A program made the position numbers and the translations under genes. A model generated the notes under the pieces. It was not told where the DNA came from, did not search any database, and saw nothing but the letters and a program-made list of their open reading frames with translations. Below are positions 8,490-16,782 of a stretch of 33,847 bases of DNA, in pieces; the first letter of the stretch is position 1; each line of letters opens with the position of its first letter. The DNA comes from Clostridium sp. CF012 (GTDB lineage Bacteria; Bacillota; Clostridia; Clostridiales; Clostridiaceae), in the NCBI RefSeq assembly GCF_018861755.1, contig NZ_JAHLEF010000044.1, positions 1-33,847 on the forward strand, given 5' to 3'.

Positions 8490-8610
8490 ATCGTTTCCTC
8501 CTTGTAGTCCGCTTAATATAAAACAATTATGAGTTGTTTTATAAAATTGGCGTAAAACCGCTATCCCTTCAGGGTAGTGGTAGTTCCCTTAATGTAAAAT
8601 TAACTATAAA
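8490..8610 (-). promoter_or_regulatory. Structured 5' leader of the DUF4364 gene
   Basis: A TATAAT at 8617-8612 (minus strand) would start a transcript near 8605 with about 115 untranslated bases. The leader can form a CTACCCTGAAGGGATAG hairpin (8579-8563) and an ATAAAACAA/TTGTTTTAT stem (near 8519-8544) just before the ribosome site. It matches no riboswitch family I recognise. The -35 is poor. Confidence 0.3.
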
Positions 8611-8621
8611 CATTATAACAT

Positions 8622-8656
8622 AAAAAGCATCGAAATGAATCGGTGCTTTTAATTTT
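8622..8656. terminator. Hairpin with T runs on both strands
   Basis: AAAAGCATCG (8623-8632) pairs with CGGTGCTTTT (8641-8650), with a T-rich tail in either direction. It separates the divergent DUF4364 and deacetylase genes, so what transcript it ends is unclear. Confidence 0.55.
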
Positions 8657-8832
8657 AAATAATTTATACAGGATTTACAAGAAGTGATTTATGAAAATTA
8701 ATATTAAATGAACTTTATAAACTAAATTGCACATATATTTTAACTTTTGGAATATAAATTTATAGTATAAATGTAGAAAGGAGCAACAGAGTATAGCTGC
8801 TGTTGCATATATTGATATGAGGGGGATATAGC

Positions 8833-9594
8833 ATGGGCACGGGTTACATAAAAAAGAAGTTAATACTAGTTTTTACACTTTTTTTTGGAACTTTAATAAT
8901 TTTGGGTATTTATAACTTGAAAACAAAAGGAGTGTTTTTGGGGCAAGAACGTAAATTACCAATATATTCTGTAGATACAAAAGAGAAAAAAATTGCAATT
9001 TCCTTTGATGCCAGTTGGGGTGACGATAGAACAGGTGATATTTTAAAAACATTAGATAAATACAATGCTAAAGCAACCTTTTTTTTAGTTGGAGCGTGGA
9101 TAGATCAACATCCAGATATGTTAAAGACCATGTACGATAAGGGGCACGAAATAGGCAATCATTCTAATAAGCATCCTATAATGACTACAATATCTAAAGA
9201 GAAAATGATTGAAGAAATAGCAATTACAGATGCTAAAATAATGTCTATAACAGGACAAGGAACAGTTCTTTTTAGATGTCCATCTGGAGAGTATAATAAT
9301 TTAGTAATTGAAACTGTAAAAGCTACAAATCATTATTGCATCCAATGGGATGTGGACAGTATTGATTGGAAAGAACAAGGAGCAGATATTGAGTACAATA
9401 GAATAGTAAAAAAAGCTAAGGCTGGTTCCATTCTTTTATTTCACAATGATGCGAAATATACCCCTGAGAATTTGCCAAGAATTTTAGAATATTTAAAAGG
9501 GGCAGGATATGAATTTGTAAGAATATCAGATTTGATATATAAAGATAATTATTATATAGATGGAGAAGGAAAGCAAATAAAAAATAAAAATTAA
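8833..9594 (+). CDS. Polysaccharide deacetylase, PdaB-like
   Basis: A NodB-homology carbohydrate esterase of 253 residues with an N-terminal signal anchor (about residues 8-27), so it acts outside the membrane or in the forespore envelope. The metal and catalytic motifs are ISFDASWGDD (Asp at about 59), HSNKH (His at 110 and 114) and FRCPSGEYN. LLFHN near the end is the last conserved motif. The SFDASWGDD form matches the PdaB subgroup, which in Bacillus subtilis is a sporulation protein needed for spore cortex stability. The start ATG 8833 follows GAGGGGG. A 7-bp hairpin, GCAACAG/CTGTTGC (8783-8806), lies in the leader. A sporulation sigma site is possible upstream but not convincing. Confidence 0.85.
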   Translation: MGTGYIKKKLILVFTLFFGTLIILGIYNLKTKGVFLGQERKLPIYSVDTKEKKIAISFDASWGDDRTGDILKTLDKYNAKATFFLVGAWIDQHPDMLKTMYDKGHEIGNHSNKHPIMTTISKEKMIEEIAITDAKIMSITGQGTVLFRCPSGEYNNLVIETVKATNHYCIQWDVDSIDWKEQGADIEYNRIVKKAKAGSILLFHNDAKYTPENLPRILEYLKGAGYEFVRISDLIYKDNYYIDGEGKQIKNKN

Positions 9595-9599
9595 ATATG

Positions 9600-9629
9600 T
9601 TGAATTGTACTAGGTATTTGTATTATAAT
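9600..9629 (+). promoter_or_regulatory. Promoter upstream of the SSB-like gene
   Basis: TTGAAT (9600-9605) and TATAAT (9624-9629) with an 18-base spacer. An AACAAATAAC/GTTATTTGTT hairpin follows at 9680-9702 in the leader. Confidence 0.5.
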
Positions 9630-9808
9630 GGGAACACCAAATAATTATAATTTTGCCAAAATGTATGGGGTGAACAAAAAACAAATAACAAGTTATTTGT
9701 TTGAAGAATCTAAGCAATATTATATAAATATTAGGTATATTACATTAAAAAACTGAATACTTATATTCTAAGGAAAGCTTATTAAAAAAACTAAGGGAAA
9801 GAGGGGTT

Positions 9809-10504
9809 ATGATGGATAATGTTATGTTAAATAACAAGATTTATTTAGAAGGAAAGGTAGTATCTGAATTGAAATTTAGTCATGAAATGTATGGGGAAGG
9901 GTTTTATGTATTTGATTTTGAGGTTTGGAGACTAAGTGAAACAACAGACATTTTAACTATAACAATTTCTGAAAGACTAATCGCAGGTATGAGTATCGAT
10001 ATAGGAAATGAATTTATAGTTGAAGGTCAACTTAGATCGTATAATAAATTTGTTGATGGATCTAATAGACTAATCTTAACAGTATTTGCTAGAGATATTA
10101 AAATTTGTGAAGAACGCAGTAAGAATCCAAATCAAATATTTTTAGATGGATATATTTGCAAAAGCCCAGTATATAGGACAACACCTTTTGGAAGAGAGAT
10201 TGCAGACATGTTACTCGCAGTTAATAGATTATATAATAAATCTGATTATATACCTACAATTGCTTGGGGGCGAAATTCTAGATTTTGCAAAAGTCTTGAA
10301 GTAGGGGATAATATAAGGATTTGGGGAAGACTTCAGAGTAGAGAATATCAAAAGAAATTATCAGATGATGAAGTTGTAAGAAAAGTGGCATATGAAGTTT
10401 CTATATCAAAGATGGAAAAAGTCAATAAAGATGGTGAGAACATAGTAGAATCAGATATGATGATTGATGAAGAGCAAGATTTCGAAGCTCTAGACGTTAT
10501 CTAG
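9809..10504 (+). CDS. Two-OB-fold single-stranded DNA-binding-like protein
   Basis: A 231-residue protein that appears to contain two SSB-type OB folds in tandem. The second (about residues 107-200) is the clearer: IFLDGYICKSPVYRTTPFG and IADMLLAVNR, then IPTIAWGRNSRFCKSLEVGD and IRIWGRLQSREY, the usual SSB order. The first (about 8-95) is diverged but follows the same plan (NKIYLEGKVVSE ... GNEFIVEGQLRSY). The C-terminus is acidic (EEQDFEALDVI) but lacks the DDIPF tip that recruits partners in classical SSB, so this is probably an accessory SSB. Two adjacent ATGs (9809, 9812) follow GAGGGG; the second is slightly better spaced. It stands alone. Confidence 0.7.
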   Translation: MMDNVMLNNKIYLEGKVVSELKFSHEMYGEGFYVFDFEVWRLSETTDILTITISERLIAGMSIDIGNEFIVEGQLRSYNKFVDGSNRLILTVFARDIKICEERSKNPNQIFLDGYICKSPVYRTTPFGREIADMLLAVNRLYNKSDYIPTIAWGRNSRFCKSLEVGDNIRIWGRLQSREYQKKLSDDEVVRKVAYEVSISKMEKVNKDGENIVESDMMIDEEQDFEALDVI

Positions 10505-10544
10505 TATATATAGTAGTGAACTTAGTCCGCTGAAAACAGCATAC

Positions 10545-10760
10545 ATTACGGAAAATTCATTTAAATAAGTTTTAAATTCAACTTTCAGCTTTAACTGGTT
10601 GAAAAAGTATAATACGTAAAACTCATTTGAACAATATTTAACACGTTAAAAAGAGCAAGTATTACGTAAAATGCATATGAACAAGCTTTAGTAATTAAAA
10701 TTAGTTTAGAATTACTTAGCACAGTGAATTGCATTTGTAGTAATACTTGCTCTTTTTTTT
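10545..10760. repeat. Mosaic palindromic repeat, copy 3, with tandem partial copies
   Basis: The complete palindrome is 10648-10756: GAGCAAGTATTAC (10653-10665) pairs with GTAATACTTGCTC (10740-10752), flanked by A and T runs, so it also works as a bidirectional terminator between convergent genes. The interior repeats the core of copy 2 and 18 bases of copy 1. Upstream lie two partial copies of the same left half, at 10545 (ATTACGGAAAATTCATTT) and 10611 (AATACGTAAAACTCATTTGA), compared with 10661 (ATTACGTAAAATGCATATGA). Confidence 0.75.
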
Positions 10761-11471
10761 CTATTTTCTTAGATCATCAAGTAGTTTAGTTTTTTCTTTA
10801 GTGGCATCATCCACATTTTTTATTATTTTTGCTGGGGTTCCAGCAACTACAACGTTTGGTGGAACGTCATTTACAACTACGGCACCAGCTGCTACCACTG
10901 AATTTTCCCCGATTTTTACTCCTTCGAGTATTACAGCGTTTGCTCCAATTAGTACATTGTCTCCAATTTCACAAGGGCTCTTGCTTGGTGGTTCCAGAAC
11001 TCCAGCTACTACGGCACCTGCACCTAAATGAACTCGTCTGCCAAGTTTTCCTCTTGCACCAACCACAGCATTCATATCTATCATAGTTTCATCGCCAATC
11101 TCAGCACCTATATTAATTACAGCACCCATCATTATAACGGCATTTTTACCTATTTTAACCTTATCTCTTATAATTGCGCCTGGCTCAATTCTTGCGTCAA
11201 TATTTTTTAGGTCAATTAAAGGAATAGCGGAATTTCGTCTGTCTTGTTCAAGTTTGAATTTTTTGATTTTGTCCTTATACTTTATTAGAAAATCTGATAC
11301 CTCATCACTTTCACCAAAAAGCATATAAAAATTACCACTACCAAAATTTTCGATATTTCCAAACTGGCATTGTGATAAATCTCCATCAATATATAGTTTA
11401 ATAGGAGTAGCCTTTTTAGCTTCTTTTATGTATCTTGCAATTTCATAAGGGTCTGTTAAATCATAGTTCAT
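10761..11471 (-). CDS. dapH: Tetrahydrodipicolinate N-acetyltransferase
   Basis: Transfers acetyl from acetyl-CoA to tetrahydrodipicolinate in the acetylase branch of lysine and meso-diaminopimelate synthesis. The 236-residue protein has an N-terminal DapH domain (about 1-80) followed by a left-handed parallel beta-helix of hexapeptide repeats ([19 protein letters not shown] ... [19 protein letters not shown]) and the characteristic [10 protein letters not shown] end. Length and order match DapH rather than the succinyl enzyme DapD. The start ATG has AAAGGAG 7 bases upstream. It diverges from the PatA-like aminotransferase, which could catalyse the next step. I see no lysine riboswitch upstream. 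Confidence 0.95.
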   Translation of the reverse strand: MNYDLTDPYEIARYIKEAKKATPIKLYIDGDLSQCQFGNIENFGSGNFYMLFGESDEVSDFLIKYKDKIKKFKLEQDRRNSAIPLIDLKNIDARIEPGAIIRDKVKIGKNAVIMMGAVINIGAEIGDETMIDMNAVVGARGKLGRRVHLGAGAVVAGVLEPPSKSPCEIGDNVLIGANAVILEGVKIGENSVVAAGAVVVNDVPPNVVVAGTPAKIIKNVDDATKEKTKLLDDLRK

Positions 11472-11689
11472 ATTTATTCTCCTTTCGTATTATAAGTATT
11501 AAGCCAAATTGTAGTTTTTATGCATATATTTTCATGTATCTAAAACTTAAATCTTTTATGTTCATAAAAATATGGATGAAATTAAAAGTGACATTCTAAA
11601 ATAAAACTATGCACCCTATAAATAATATAGTAAAATGGGCATTATTTAAAGGTAAATATTATTATTATTCTAGAAATATTATAAAACTA

Positions 11690-11718
11690 CTGATTTTTAT
11701 GGCTTTATATAGTAGAAT
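11690..11718 (+). promoter_or_regulatory. Possible promoter of the aminotransferase gene
   Basis: CTGATT (11690-11695) and TAGAAT (11713-11718) with a 17-base spacer; moderate match to sigma-A boxes. Confidence 0.35.
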
Positions 11719-11752
11719 AACAATAACTTAAACACATGTAAAGGGTGATGTT

Positions 11753-12910
11753 ATGAATAATATATTTTCAAATAATGTAAACAATGTAGAGATTTCTGGA
11801 ATTAGAAAGTTTTTTAATAAGGTTTCAAATGTTCAAGGGGCAATTTCACTGACCCTAGGACAACCGGATTTCCCAGTGCCTAAAAATATTAAAAAGGCTA
11901 TGACTTCCGCTATACATCAAGATAAAACTGAGTACACTGCAAATGCCGGAATTCCCGAATTGCGAAATGAAATTTCTAATTTCTTAGGCGGTATGGATAT
12001 TAACTATTCAGGAGAAGAGATTATTGTCACTGTTGGTGGAAGCGAGGCGCTAATGTGCACATTTGCCGCATTTTTAAACCATGGAGATAAAGTTCTTGTG
12101 CCGTCGCCAGCTTATCCGGCATACGAGAGTTGTGTTAAGCTTTTTGGAGCAGAAGTAGTTAATTATAATCTTAATAGTGATTTTACTATTAATTTTGAAA
12201 CCTTAAGTAAACTTATTAATGAGGAAAATCCAAAACTTTTGGTGGTTTCCTATCCTTCTAATCCTACTGGGGCAGCATTATCCCTTAAGGAAAGAGATAA
12301 ACTTTTTGAAATTCTAAAAGAAAAAAATATTCATATAATAAGTGATGAGATTTATAGTTCATTATGCTATGAAAAATACTATTCTCTTGCACAGATTAAT
12401 GAATTAAGAGATAGAGTGATTTTGGTGAGTGGATTTTCTAAAATGTTTTCAATGACAGGCCTTAGAGTAGGGTATCTTTGTGCAAGTAAATATATTCTGG
12501 ATAATATAATGAAAGTACATCAGTATAATGTTTCTTGTGCAACTTCAATATCTCAATGGGGTGCATTCGAGGGATTACTTTCTTGTATGAATGATGTGGA
12601 CAATATGAAAGTGGAGTTTGAGAAGAGAAAAGAATACGTATATAAAAGATTAATTGGTATGGGGATGGAGGTAAATCTTCCTAAGGGGGCCTTTTACATA
12701 TTTCCATCTATATCAAAATTTTCTATGAATAGTGAGGAGTTTTGCAATAGACTCTTATATGAAGGTAAAGTTGCTATTGTGCCTGGGTCAGCTTTTGGAA
12801 AAGGGGGAGAAGGCTTCATTAGGATTTCATATTCTTATAGCTTAGAAGTTTTAAAAGAGGGTTTAGACAGAATGGAAAAATGGCTTGAAACGTTAAACCC
12901 AACTGACTAA
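11753..12910 (+). CDS. PLP aminotransferase, PatA-like
   Basis: A fold-type I (class I/II) aminotransferase of 385 residues. Visible features are the ISLTLGQPDFPVP start typical of the aspartate/PatA group, SYPSNPTGAAL, the cofactor Asp in IISDEIYS (about 198) and the Schiff-base Lys in SGFSKMFSMTGLRVG (about 230). Bacillus PatA can serve as N-acetyl-LL-diaminopimelate aminotransferase. This gene sits between dapH and dapBA, which otherwise lack that step, so I infer the same role here. The substrate cannot be proved from sequence; an aromatic or aspartate aminotransferase is the alternative. The start ATG follows AAGGGTG. Confidence 0.8.
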   Translation: MNNIFSNNVNNVEISGIRKFFNKVSNVQGAISLTLGQPDFPVPKNIKKAMTSAIHQDKTEYTANAGIPELRNEISNFLGGMDINYSGEEIIVTVGGSEALMCTFAAFLNHGDKVLVPSPAYPAYESCVKLFGAEVVNYNLNSDFTINFETLSKLINEENPKLLVVSYPSNPTGAALSLKERDKLFEILKEKNIHIISDEIYSSLCYEKYYSLAQINELRDRVILVSGFSKMFSMTGLRVGYLCASKYILDNIMKVHQYNVSCATSISQWGAFEGLLSCMNDVDNMKVEFEKRKEYVYKRLIGMGMEVNLPKGAFYIFPSISKFSMNSEEFCNRLLYEGKVAIVPGSAFGKGGEGFIRISYSYSLEVLKEGLDRMEKWLETLNPTD

Positions 12911-12914
12911 TTCT

Positions 12915-12962
12915 TAAAATAGCCTTGAAACAGATTACATCTCTGTTCCAAGGCTATAATAT
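12915..12962. terminator. Bidirectional terminator
   Basis: ATAGCCTTGAAACAG (12919-12933) pairs with CTGTTCCAAGGCTAT (12943-12957) with one mismatch, between the convergent aminotransferase and dapB genes. Confidence 0.8.
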
Positions 12963-12972
12963 TAATTAATGA

Positions 12973-13728
12973 CTAAAGAGAGATATTAACCACATCATCC
13001 ATACTGTATAGACCCTTCTCTTTTTTGTATATATATTCACAGGCTTTTAATGCACCTATTGCAAAAACTTCTCGTGATATTGCAGTATGCTTAATCTCAA
13101 TACATTCTCCAAGGCCAGCAAATATGATTTCATGATCACCTATAATATTTCCACCTCTTATAGCATGAATGCCTATTTCCTTGCGTTCTCTTTTAGATAA
13201 GGCATTTCTTCCATTTGTGAAGATAGTATCTTCGTCTATAGAGTCTTTAATCGTATTTGCAAGAAGCAGAGCGGTACCACTAGGAGCATCTACCTTTTGA
13301 TTATGATGCTTTTCAATTATCTCAATGTCAAAATCTTTATAAAGCGTGTTACTTATACTCCGAAGAATATTATTAATAATATTTATACCTATAGACATAT
13401 TTGCAGAGTGAAATACTGCAATATGCTCGCTAAGCATATGAATTTTAGATAGTTGCTCTGAGGTATAACCAGTGGTACAGAATACAATAGGTATATTTCT
13501 CTCTTTGGAATACTTGCAAAGAGAGTCTAGAGCGTCCGGTCTTGAAAAATCTAAAATTACATCTATTTCATCCTGGCATTCATCTATACTGCTATAGCAT
13601 GGATAGCTTAAATTAGATGAATTTCTGTCAACACCAGAAACAATTGAAATTGTAGTGGATGATTTAGCCATTTCGGAAATAACTTTTCCCATTTTCCCAT
13701 TACACCCATTTAAAAGAATTCTAATCAT
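12973..13728 (-). CDS. dapB: 4-hydroxy-tetrahydrodipicolinate reductase
   Basis: Reduces the DapA product to tetrahydrodipicolinate with NAD(P)H. The 251-residue protein opens with the nucleotide-binding fold (NGCNGKMGK, about 7-15) and has the family signature EKHHNQKVDAPSGTA, containing the catalytic His pair (about 141-142) and Lys (about 145). Its ATG shares one base with the dapA stop (TAATG), and GGAGGA lies within the end of dapA, so the two are translationally coupled. It is slightly shorter than the E. coli enzyme but normal for clostridia. Confidence 0.96.
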   Translation of the reverse strand: MIRILLNGCNGKMGKVISEMAKSSTTISIVSGVDRNSSNLSYPCYSSIDECQDEIDVILDFSRPDALDSLCKYSKERNIPIVFCTTGYTSEQLSKIHMLSEHIAVFHSANMSIGINIINNILRSISNTLYKDFDIEIIEKHHNQKVDAPSGTALLLANTIKDSIDEDTIFTNGRNALSKRERKEIGIHAIRGGNIIGDHEIIFAGLGECIEIKHTAISREVFAIGALKACEYIYKKEKGLYSMDDVVNISL

Positions 13729-14621
13729 TAAATTTCCTCCTTTAAAGGGATATTATATGCTTTTAACTCTTTTTTAAGAATTTGCAGCGTATTTTCTTCC
13801 ATTTCACATAGGGGTAATCTTAAAGGTCCTACTTTAAGTCCCATAAGATTCATAGCTGTTTTTACAGGGATGGGATTAGTTTCTATGAATATAGCACTGT
13901 TAAGAGCAAGAAATCCCAGTTGGATTTTTAGAGCCTCCGCATGCTCACCCTTTAAATATAATTCACACATATTATGCATGGTGGTCGGAATTATATTTGC
14001 AAGAACAGATATAACTCCAATAGCACCTAAGGAAAGTATAGGGATAACTTGGTCGTCGTTACCTGAATAAATATCCATTCTATCTCCACATAGAGCTTTA
14101 ATCTGTGCTATTTGACTTATATCGCCACTTGCCTCTTTTACTGCTACAATATTTTGTAGCGCACATAATTTTAGTAGTGTGCTTGGAGTAATATTAAGAG
14201 CTGTTCTTGAAGGAACGTTATATATTATTATTGGTGAAGTTACACTATTTGCAATTGCACTAAAATGTTCAACTAAGCCTTTTTGAGTAGTTTTATTGTA
14301 GTAGGGCGTGATTACAAGTAATCCGTCTACTCCTATTTTTTCTGCCCATTTACTCATGCTTATGGCAGCTGCGGTGCTGTTACTACCAGTACCTGCGATT
14401 ACTGGGATTCTCTTATTAACTACATCAACAACAAATTTTATAGTTTCTTTTCTTTCTTGCTCTGTCATAGTAGAAGCTTCGCCAGTAGTACCACATACTA
14501 TAATAGCATCTGTCTTGCTGTTAATATGCCATTCTATTAATTCTTCTAGTTTTTTGAAATCTACCCCTCTTTCATTAAATGGAGTGACTATTGCAACACC
14601 AGAACCTTTAAAAATACTCAT
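13728..14621 (-). CDS. dapA: 4-hydroxy-tetrahydrodipicolinate synthase
   Basis: Condenses pyruvate with aspartate semialdehyde, the first committed step of the diaminopimelate pathway. This is a TIM barrel of 297 residues with the DHDPS signatures [10 protein letters not shown] (about 43-52), IIYNVPSRT with the catalytic Tyr (about 134) and VAVKEASG with the Schiff-base Lys (about 162). SGNDD follows in the next strand. The start has GAGGAGG 7 bases upstream. It is first in the leftward dapA-dapB operon. Upstream DNA to 14.85 kb shows a TATAAT (14760-14755, minus strand) but no clear -35, and nothing resembling a lysine riboswitch. Confidence 0.97.
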   Translation of the reverse strand: MSIFKGSGVAIVTPFNERGVDFKKLEELIEWHINSKTDAIIVCGTTGEASTMTEQERKETIKFVVDVVNKRIPVIAGTGSNSTAAAISMSKWAEKIGVDGLLVITPYYNKTTQKGLVEHFSAIANSVTSPIIIYNVPSRTALNITPSTLLKLCALQNIVAVKEASGDISQIAQIKALCGDRMDIYSGNDDQVIPILSLGAIGVISVLANIIPTTMHNMCELYLKGEHAEALKIQLGFLALNSAIFIETNPIPVKTAMNLMGLKVGPLRLPLCEMEENTLQILKKELKAYNIPLKEEI

Positions 14622-14970
14622 GTGATTACCTCCTCGTAGTTATATGAAGAATAATAATCAATATTCTCCATATACTATTTTATTTCTATTACTATATGTT
14701 TATTAGTTCATATTGCTTTTAGTGAAGCATTTTTTCATGTTATTTAATAATAAAATTATAGGGCGCATGCATTATCACTAAAATGTTTTTCTTTACTATA
14801 TTATATAGCCCTTATGTGAAAATATATATACTTTTAAAAAAAAAATGAAAATCTCAAATATTTAGCTTGCAAGAAAGTATTCATAATATTATAATTATGA
14901 AATAATAATATGAACAGTTAAGTCGACATTATATCATCATTATCATCATAATTAATAACGACAAATTAGT

Positions 14971-14999
14971 TTGACAAGTTACAAAAACCGTGATAATAT
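14971..14999 (+). promoter_or_regulatory. Promoter at the head of the opp leader
   Basis: TTGACA (14971-14976) with TAATAT (14994-14999) at 17 bases, or GATAAT (14992-14997) at 15. If used, the oppB leader is over 800 bases long. Confidence 0.5.
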
Positions 15000-15362
15000 G
15001 AAAAAAAGAAAAATGATAATAAATGTTAAAATGGTTAAAATAGGACATTGTTCAATATATTAGGGCTACAAATAATTATGAAACTTTCTATAGAGTAGAG
15101 GACAATAAAAAGGATTTAATTCTTTGTTAAAGCTCAATAAAACGGTTTCAGATATACTCTGATTTGACACAAATTCTTTTTGTCTATTGTAGTTTGTGAA
15201 AGTTTTCATGCGTCTCAAATTTAAACTGACTTTAAAAAATATCTTAAATAGGTTTTTTTAAAAAAAAGAAATATTTTATTCTCAAAAAACTTCATTTGGG
15301 CTTAATAAGTATTTTTACTTATTGCTATATAAACACATATAAAAATTCGAGGGGGAATTTTA

Positions 15363-15386
15363 GTGAAAAGCAAAAATAAATATTAG
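15363..15386 (+). CDS. Seven-codon mini-ORF (leader peptide or gene relic)
   Basis: GTG at 15363 follows a strong ribosome site (GAGGGGG, 15349-15355) and encodes MKSKNKY before TAG. The ribosome site, the GTG and the MK-rich beginning closely resemble the real oppA start at 20000 (GGGGGG, GTG, MKTKR). It could be a leader peptide that couples translation to opp expression, or the stub of a deleted binding-protein gene. It may also be chance. Confidence 0.3.
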   Translation: MKSKNKY

Positions 15387-15626
15387 GAAATTAATTTGGT
15401 GAAGTGAATGAATAAAATGCAGAATTATAACGGAAAATGTCGTATAAAAGTAAAAATTTCAAATTAAGTTTAATTAAACTTAGTGAAACTATTGAATTTG
15501 CAAATAACATTAAATATTTACAAAGTAACCATTATAAAGTGGGATTTTCCTTGATTTACATTTTAAAGTAATATATCATGTAAATTAAACAAGAACAAAA
15601 ATAGTTTATATTCAAAATTGTTGGAA

Positions 15627-15643
15627 TATTTACAATGTAAATA
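15627..15643. promoter_or_regulatory. 17-bp palindrome, candidate operator
   Basis: TATTTACAATGTAAATA is a perfect palindrome around one central base. A related split pair, ATTTACAT and ATGTAAAT, lies at 15554-15585. I do not recognise the regulator. Confidence 0.4.
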
Positions 15644-15836
15644 CTTTTGCAATTAATAAAAACCAATTCATTATATAACTTTATTTTTACTAATAAAAAG
15701 AACGTGGACGAGCTATTTTACTATTTTAAATAAACATATAGAAATGAAAAGGTTTACTTGGATTTATATTATTATTCTATGGTGTACAGAAACAAAGTAG
15801 ACTTTGTAAAAATTAATGATGGGGGGATTTTAAAAA

Positions 15837-16772
15837 ATGTTTAAATTTATACTTAAGAGATTAGGGTATATGTTTGTGACTCTTTGGATAGTAGCTACCA
15901 TCACCTTTATGTTGATACATGCTATTCCAGGAGACCCATTAGCAGGCATGGCAAGAAAATTGCCAGAACAAATAAGAGCAAATTTTATGTCAAAGTATGG
16001 TCTGGATCAACCAGTTATAGTTCAATACGGCAGATTTATGAAAAATATTGTGTTTCACGGAGATTTAGGAGAATCGCTTGCTTATCCAGGAAGAAAAGTT
16101 ACTGATGTTATAAAATTACATGCACCAGTATCTGCAAGACTGGGGATACAAGCAATTTCAATGGGATTTTTCATAGGGGTAAGCCTTGGAATAATAGCAG
16201 CCTTTAATAGAGGAAGATGGCCAGATTATCTGGTTATGTTTATAGCGATATTAGGTATTTCTATACCGAATTTTGTTATGGCAGCCCTACTCCAATACTT
16301 TTTTACAGTTCAACACACTTGGCTCCCAACAACGGGATGGGGAGGATTTGAATACACTATATTACCAAGTATAGCCTTGAGTTTTACTTCTGTAGCCACT
16401 TATGCAAGATATATGAGAGCAAATACTCTTGATATAATAGGGCAAGATTATATCTTAACTGCAAAATCTAAAGGTATTACAAAACTTAGCTTAGTATGGA
16501 AACATGTTATTAGAAATGCCATACTTCCAGCCATCACAATATTAGGACCACAAGTGGCGCATATGTTCGTAGGTGCCTTCGTTATAGAAAGTATATTTTC
16601 AATTCCAGGATTTGGTTTTAATTTTGTAACTTCAATAACCGATAGAGATTTCACTATGATTATGGGACAAACAGTTTTCTTATGTACCTTAGTAATAATA
16701 GCATATGTTCTAGTAGACATATTATATGGATTGATTGACCCAAGAATAAGATTAACTGGAGAAAAGAGATAG
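15837..16772 (+). CDS. oppB: Oligopeptide ABC transporter permease OppB
   Basis: One of the two membrane subunits of a peptide importer. The 311-residue protein starts with the conserved FILKRLGYMFVTLWIVATITF segment and has about six membrane helices. The HAIPGDPL motif follows the first helix. The EAA coupling loop (DYILTAKSKGITKLSLVWKH) precedes the last helices and docks on the ATPases. The PGFG and DPRIR sequences near the C-terminus are typical of the OppB/DppB family. The start has GGGGGG about 10 bases upstream. First gene of oppBCDF; oppC begins 10 bases after its stop. Confidence 0.93.
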   Translation: MFKFILKRLGYMFVTLWIVATITFMLIHAIPGDPLAGMARKLPEQIRANFMSKYGLDQPVIVQYGRFMKNIVFHGDLGESLAYPGRKVTDVIKLHAPVSARLGIQAISMGFFIGVSLGIIAAFNRGRWPDYLVMFIAILGISIPNFVMAALLQYFFTVQHTWLPTTGWGGFEYTILPSIALSFTSVATYARYMRANTLDIIGQDYILTAKSKGITKLSLVWKHVIRNAILPAITILGPQVAHMFVGAFVIESIFSIPGFGFNFVTSITDRDFTMIMGQTVFLCTLVIIAYVLVDILYGLIDPRIRLTGEKR

Positions 16773-16782
16773 GGGGAGAAGT

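Larger units (their letters stand above)
14622..15836. other. 1.2-kb non-coding region before opp
   Basis: Strongly AT-rich DNA between dapA and oppB with no gene-sized frame on either strand. It holds a sigma-A-type promoter at 14971-14999, a second TTGACA at 15164-15169 with a weaker -10, a seven-codon mini-ORF at 15363, an ATTTACAT/ATGTAAAT inverted pair (15554-15561 and 15578-15585) and a 17-bp perfect palindrome at 15627-15643. No T-box or known riboswitch was recognised. Confidence 0.6.

Noticed and set aside
8551-8570. GCGTAAAACCGCTAT, similar to the core GCGTAAAATGCGTAT of the palindromic family
   Set aside because: The match is short and the surroundings do not form the family's outer and inner stems.
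10747-11210. Rightward frames rich in Thr, Ala, Leu and Ser over dapH
   Set aside because: Antisense shadows of the hexapeptide repeats of DapH; no ribosome site or promoter.
14622-14850. Possible lysine riboswitch before dapA
   Set aside because: I could not find the conserved L-box segments; the region is AT-rich with only weak stems.
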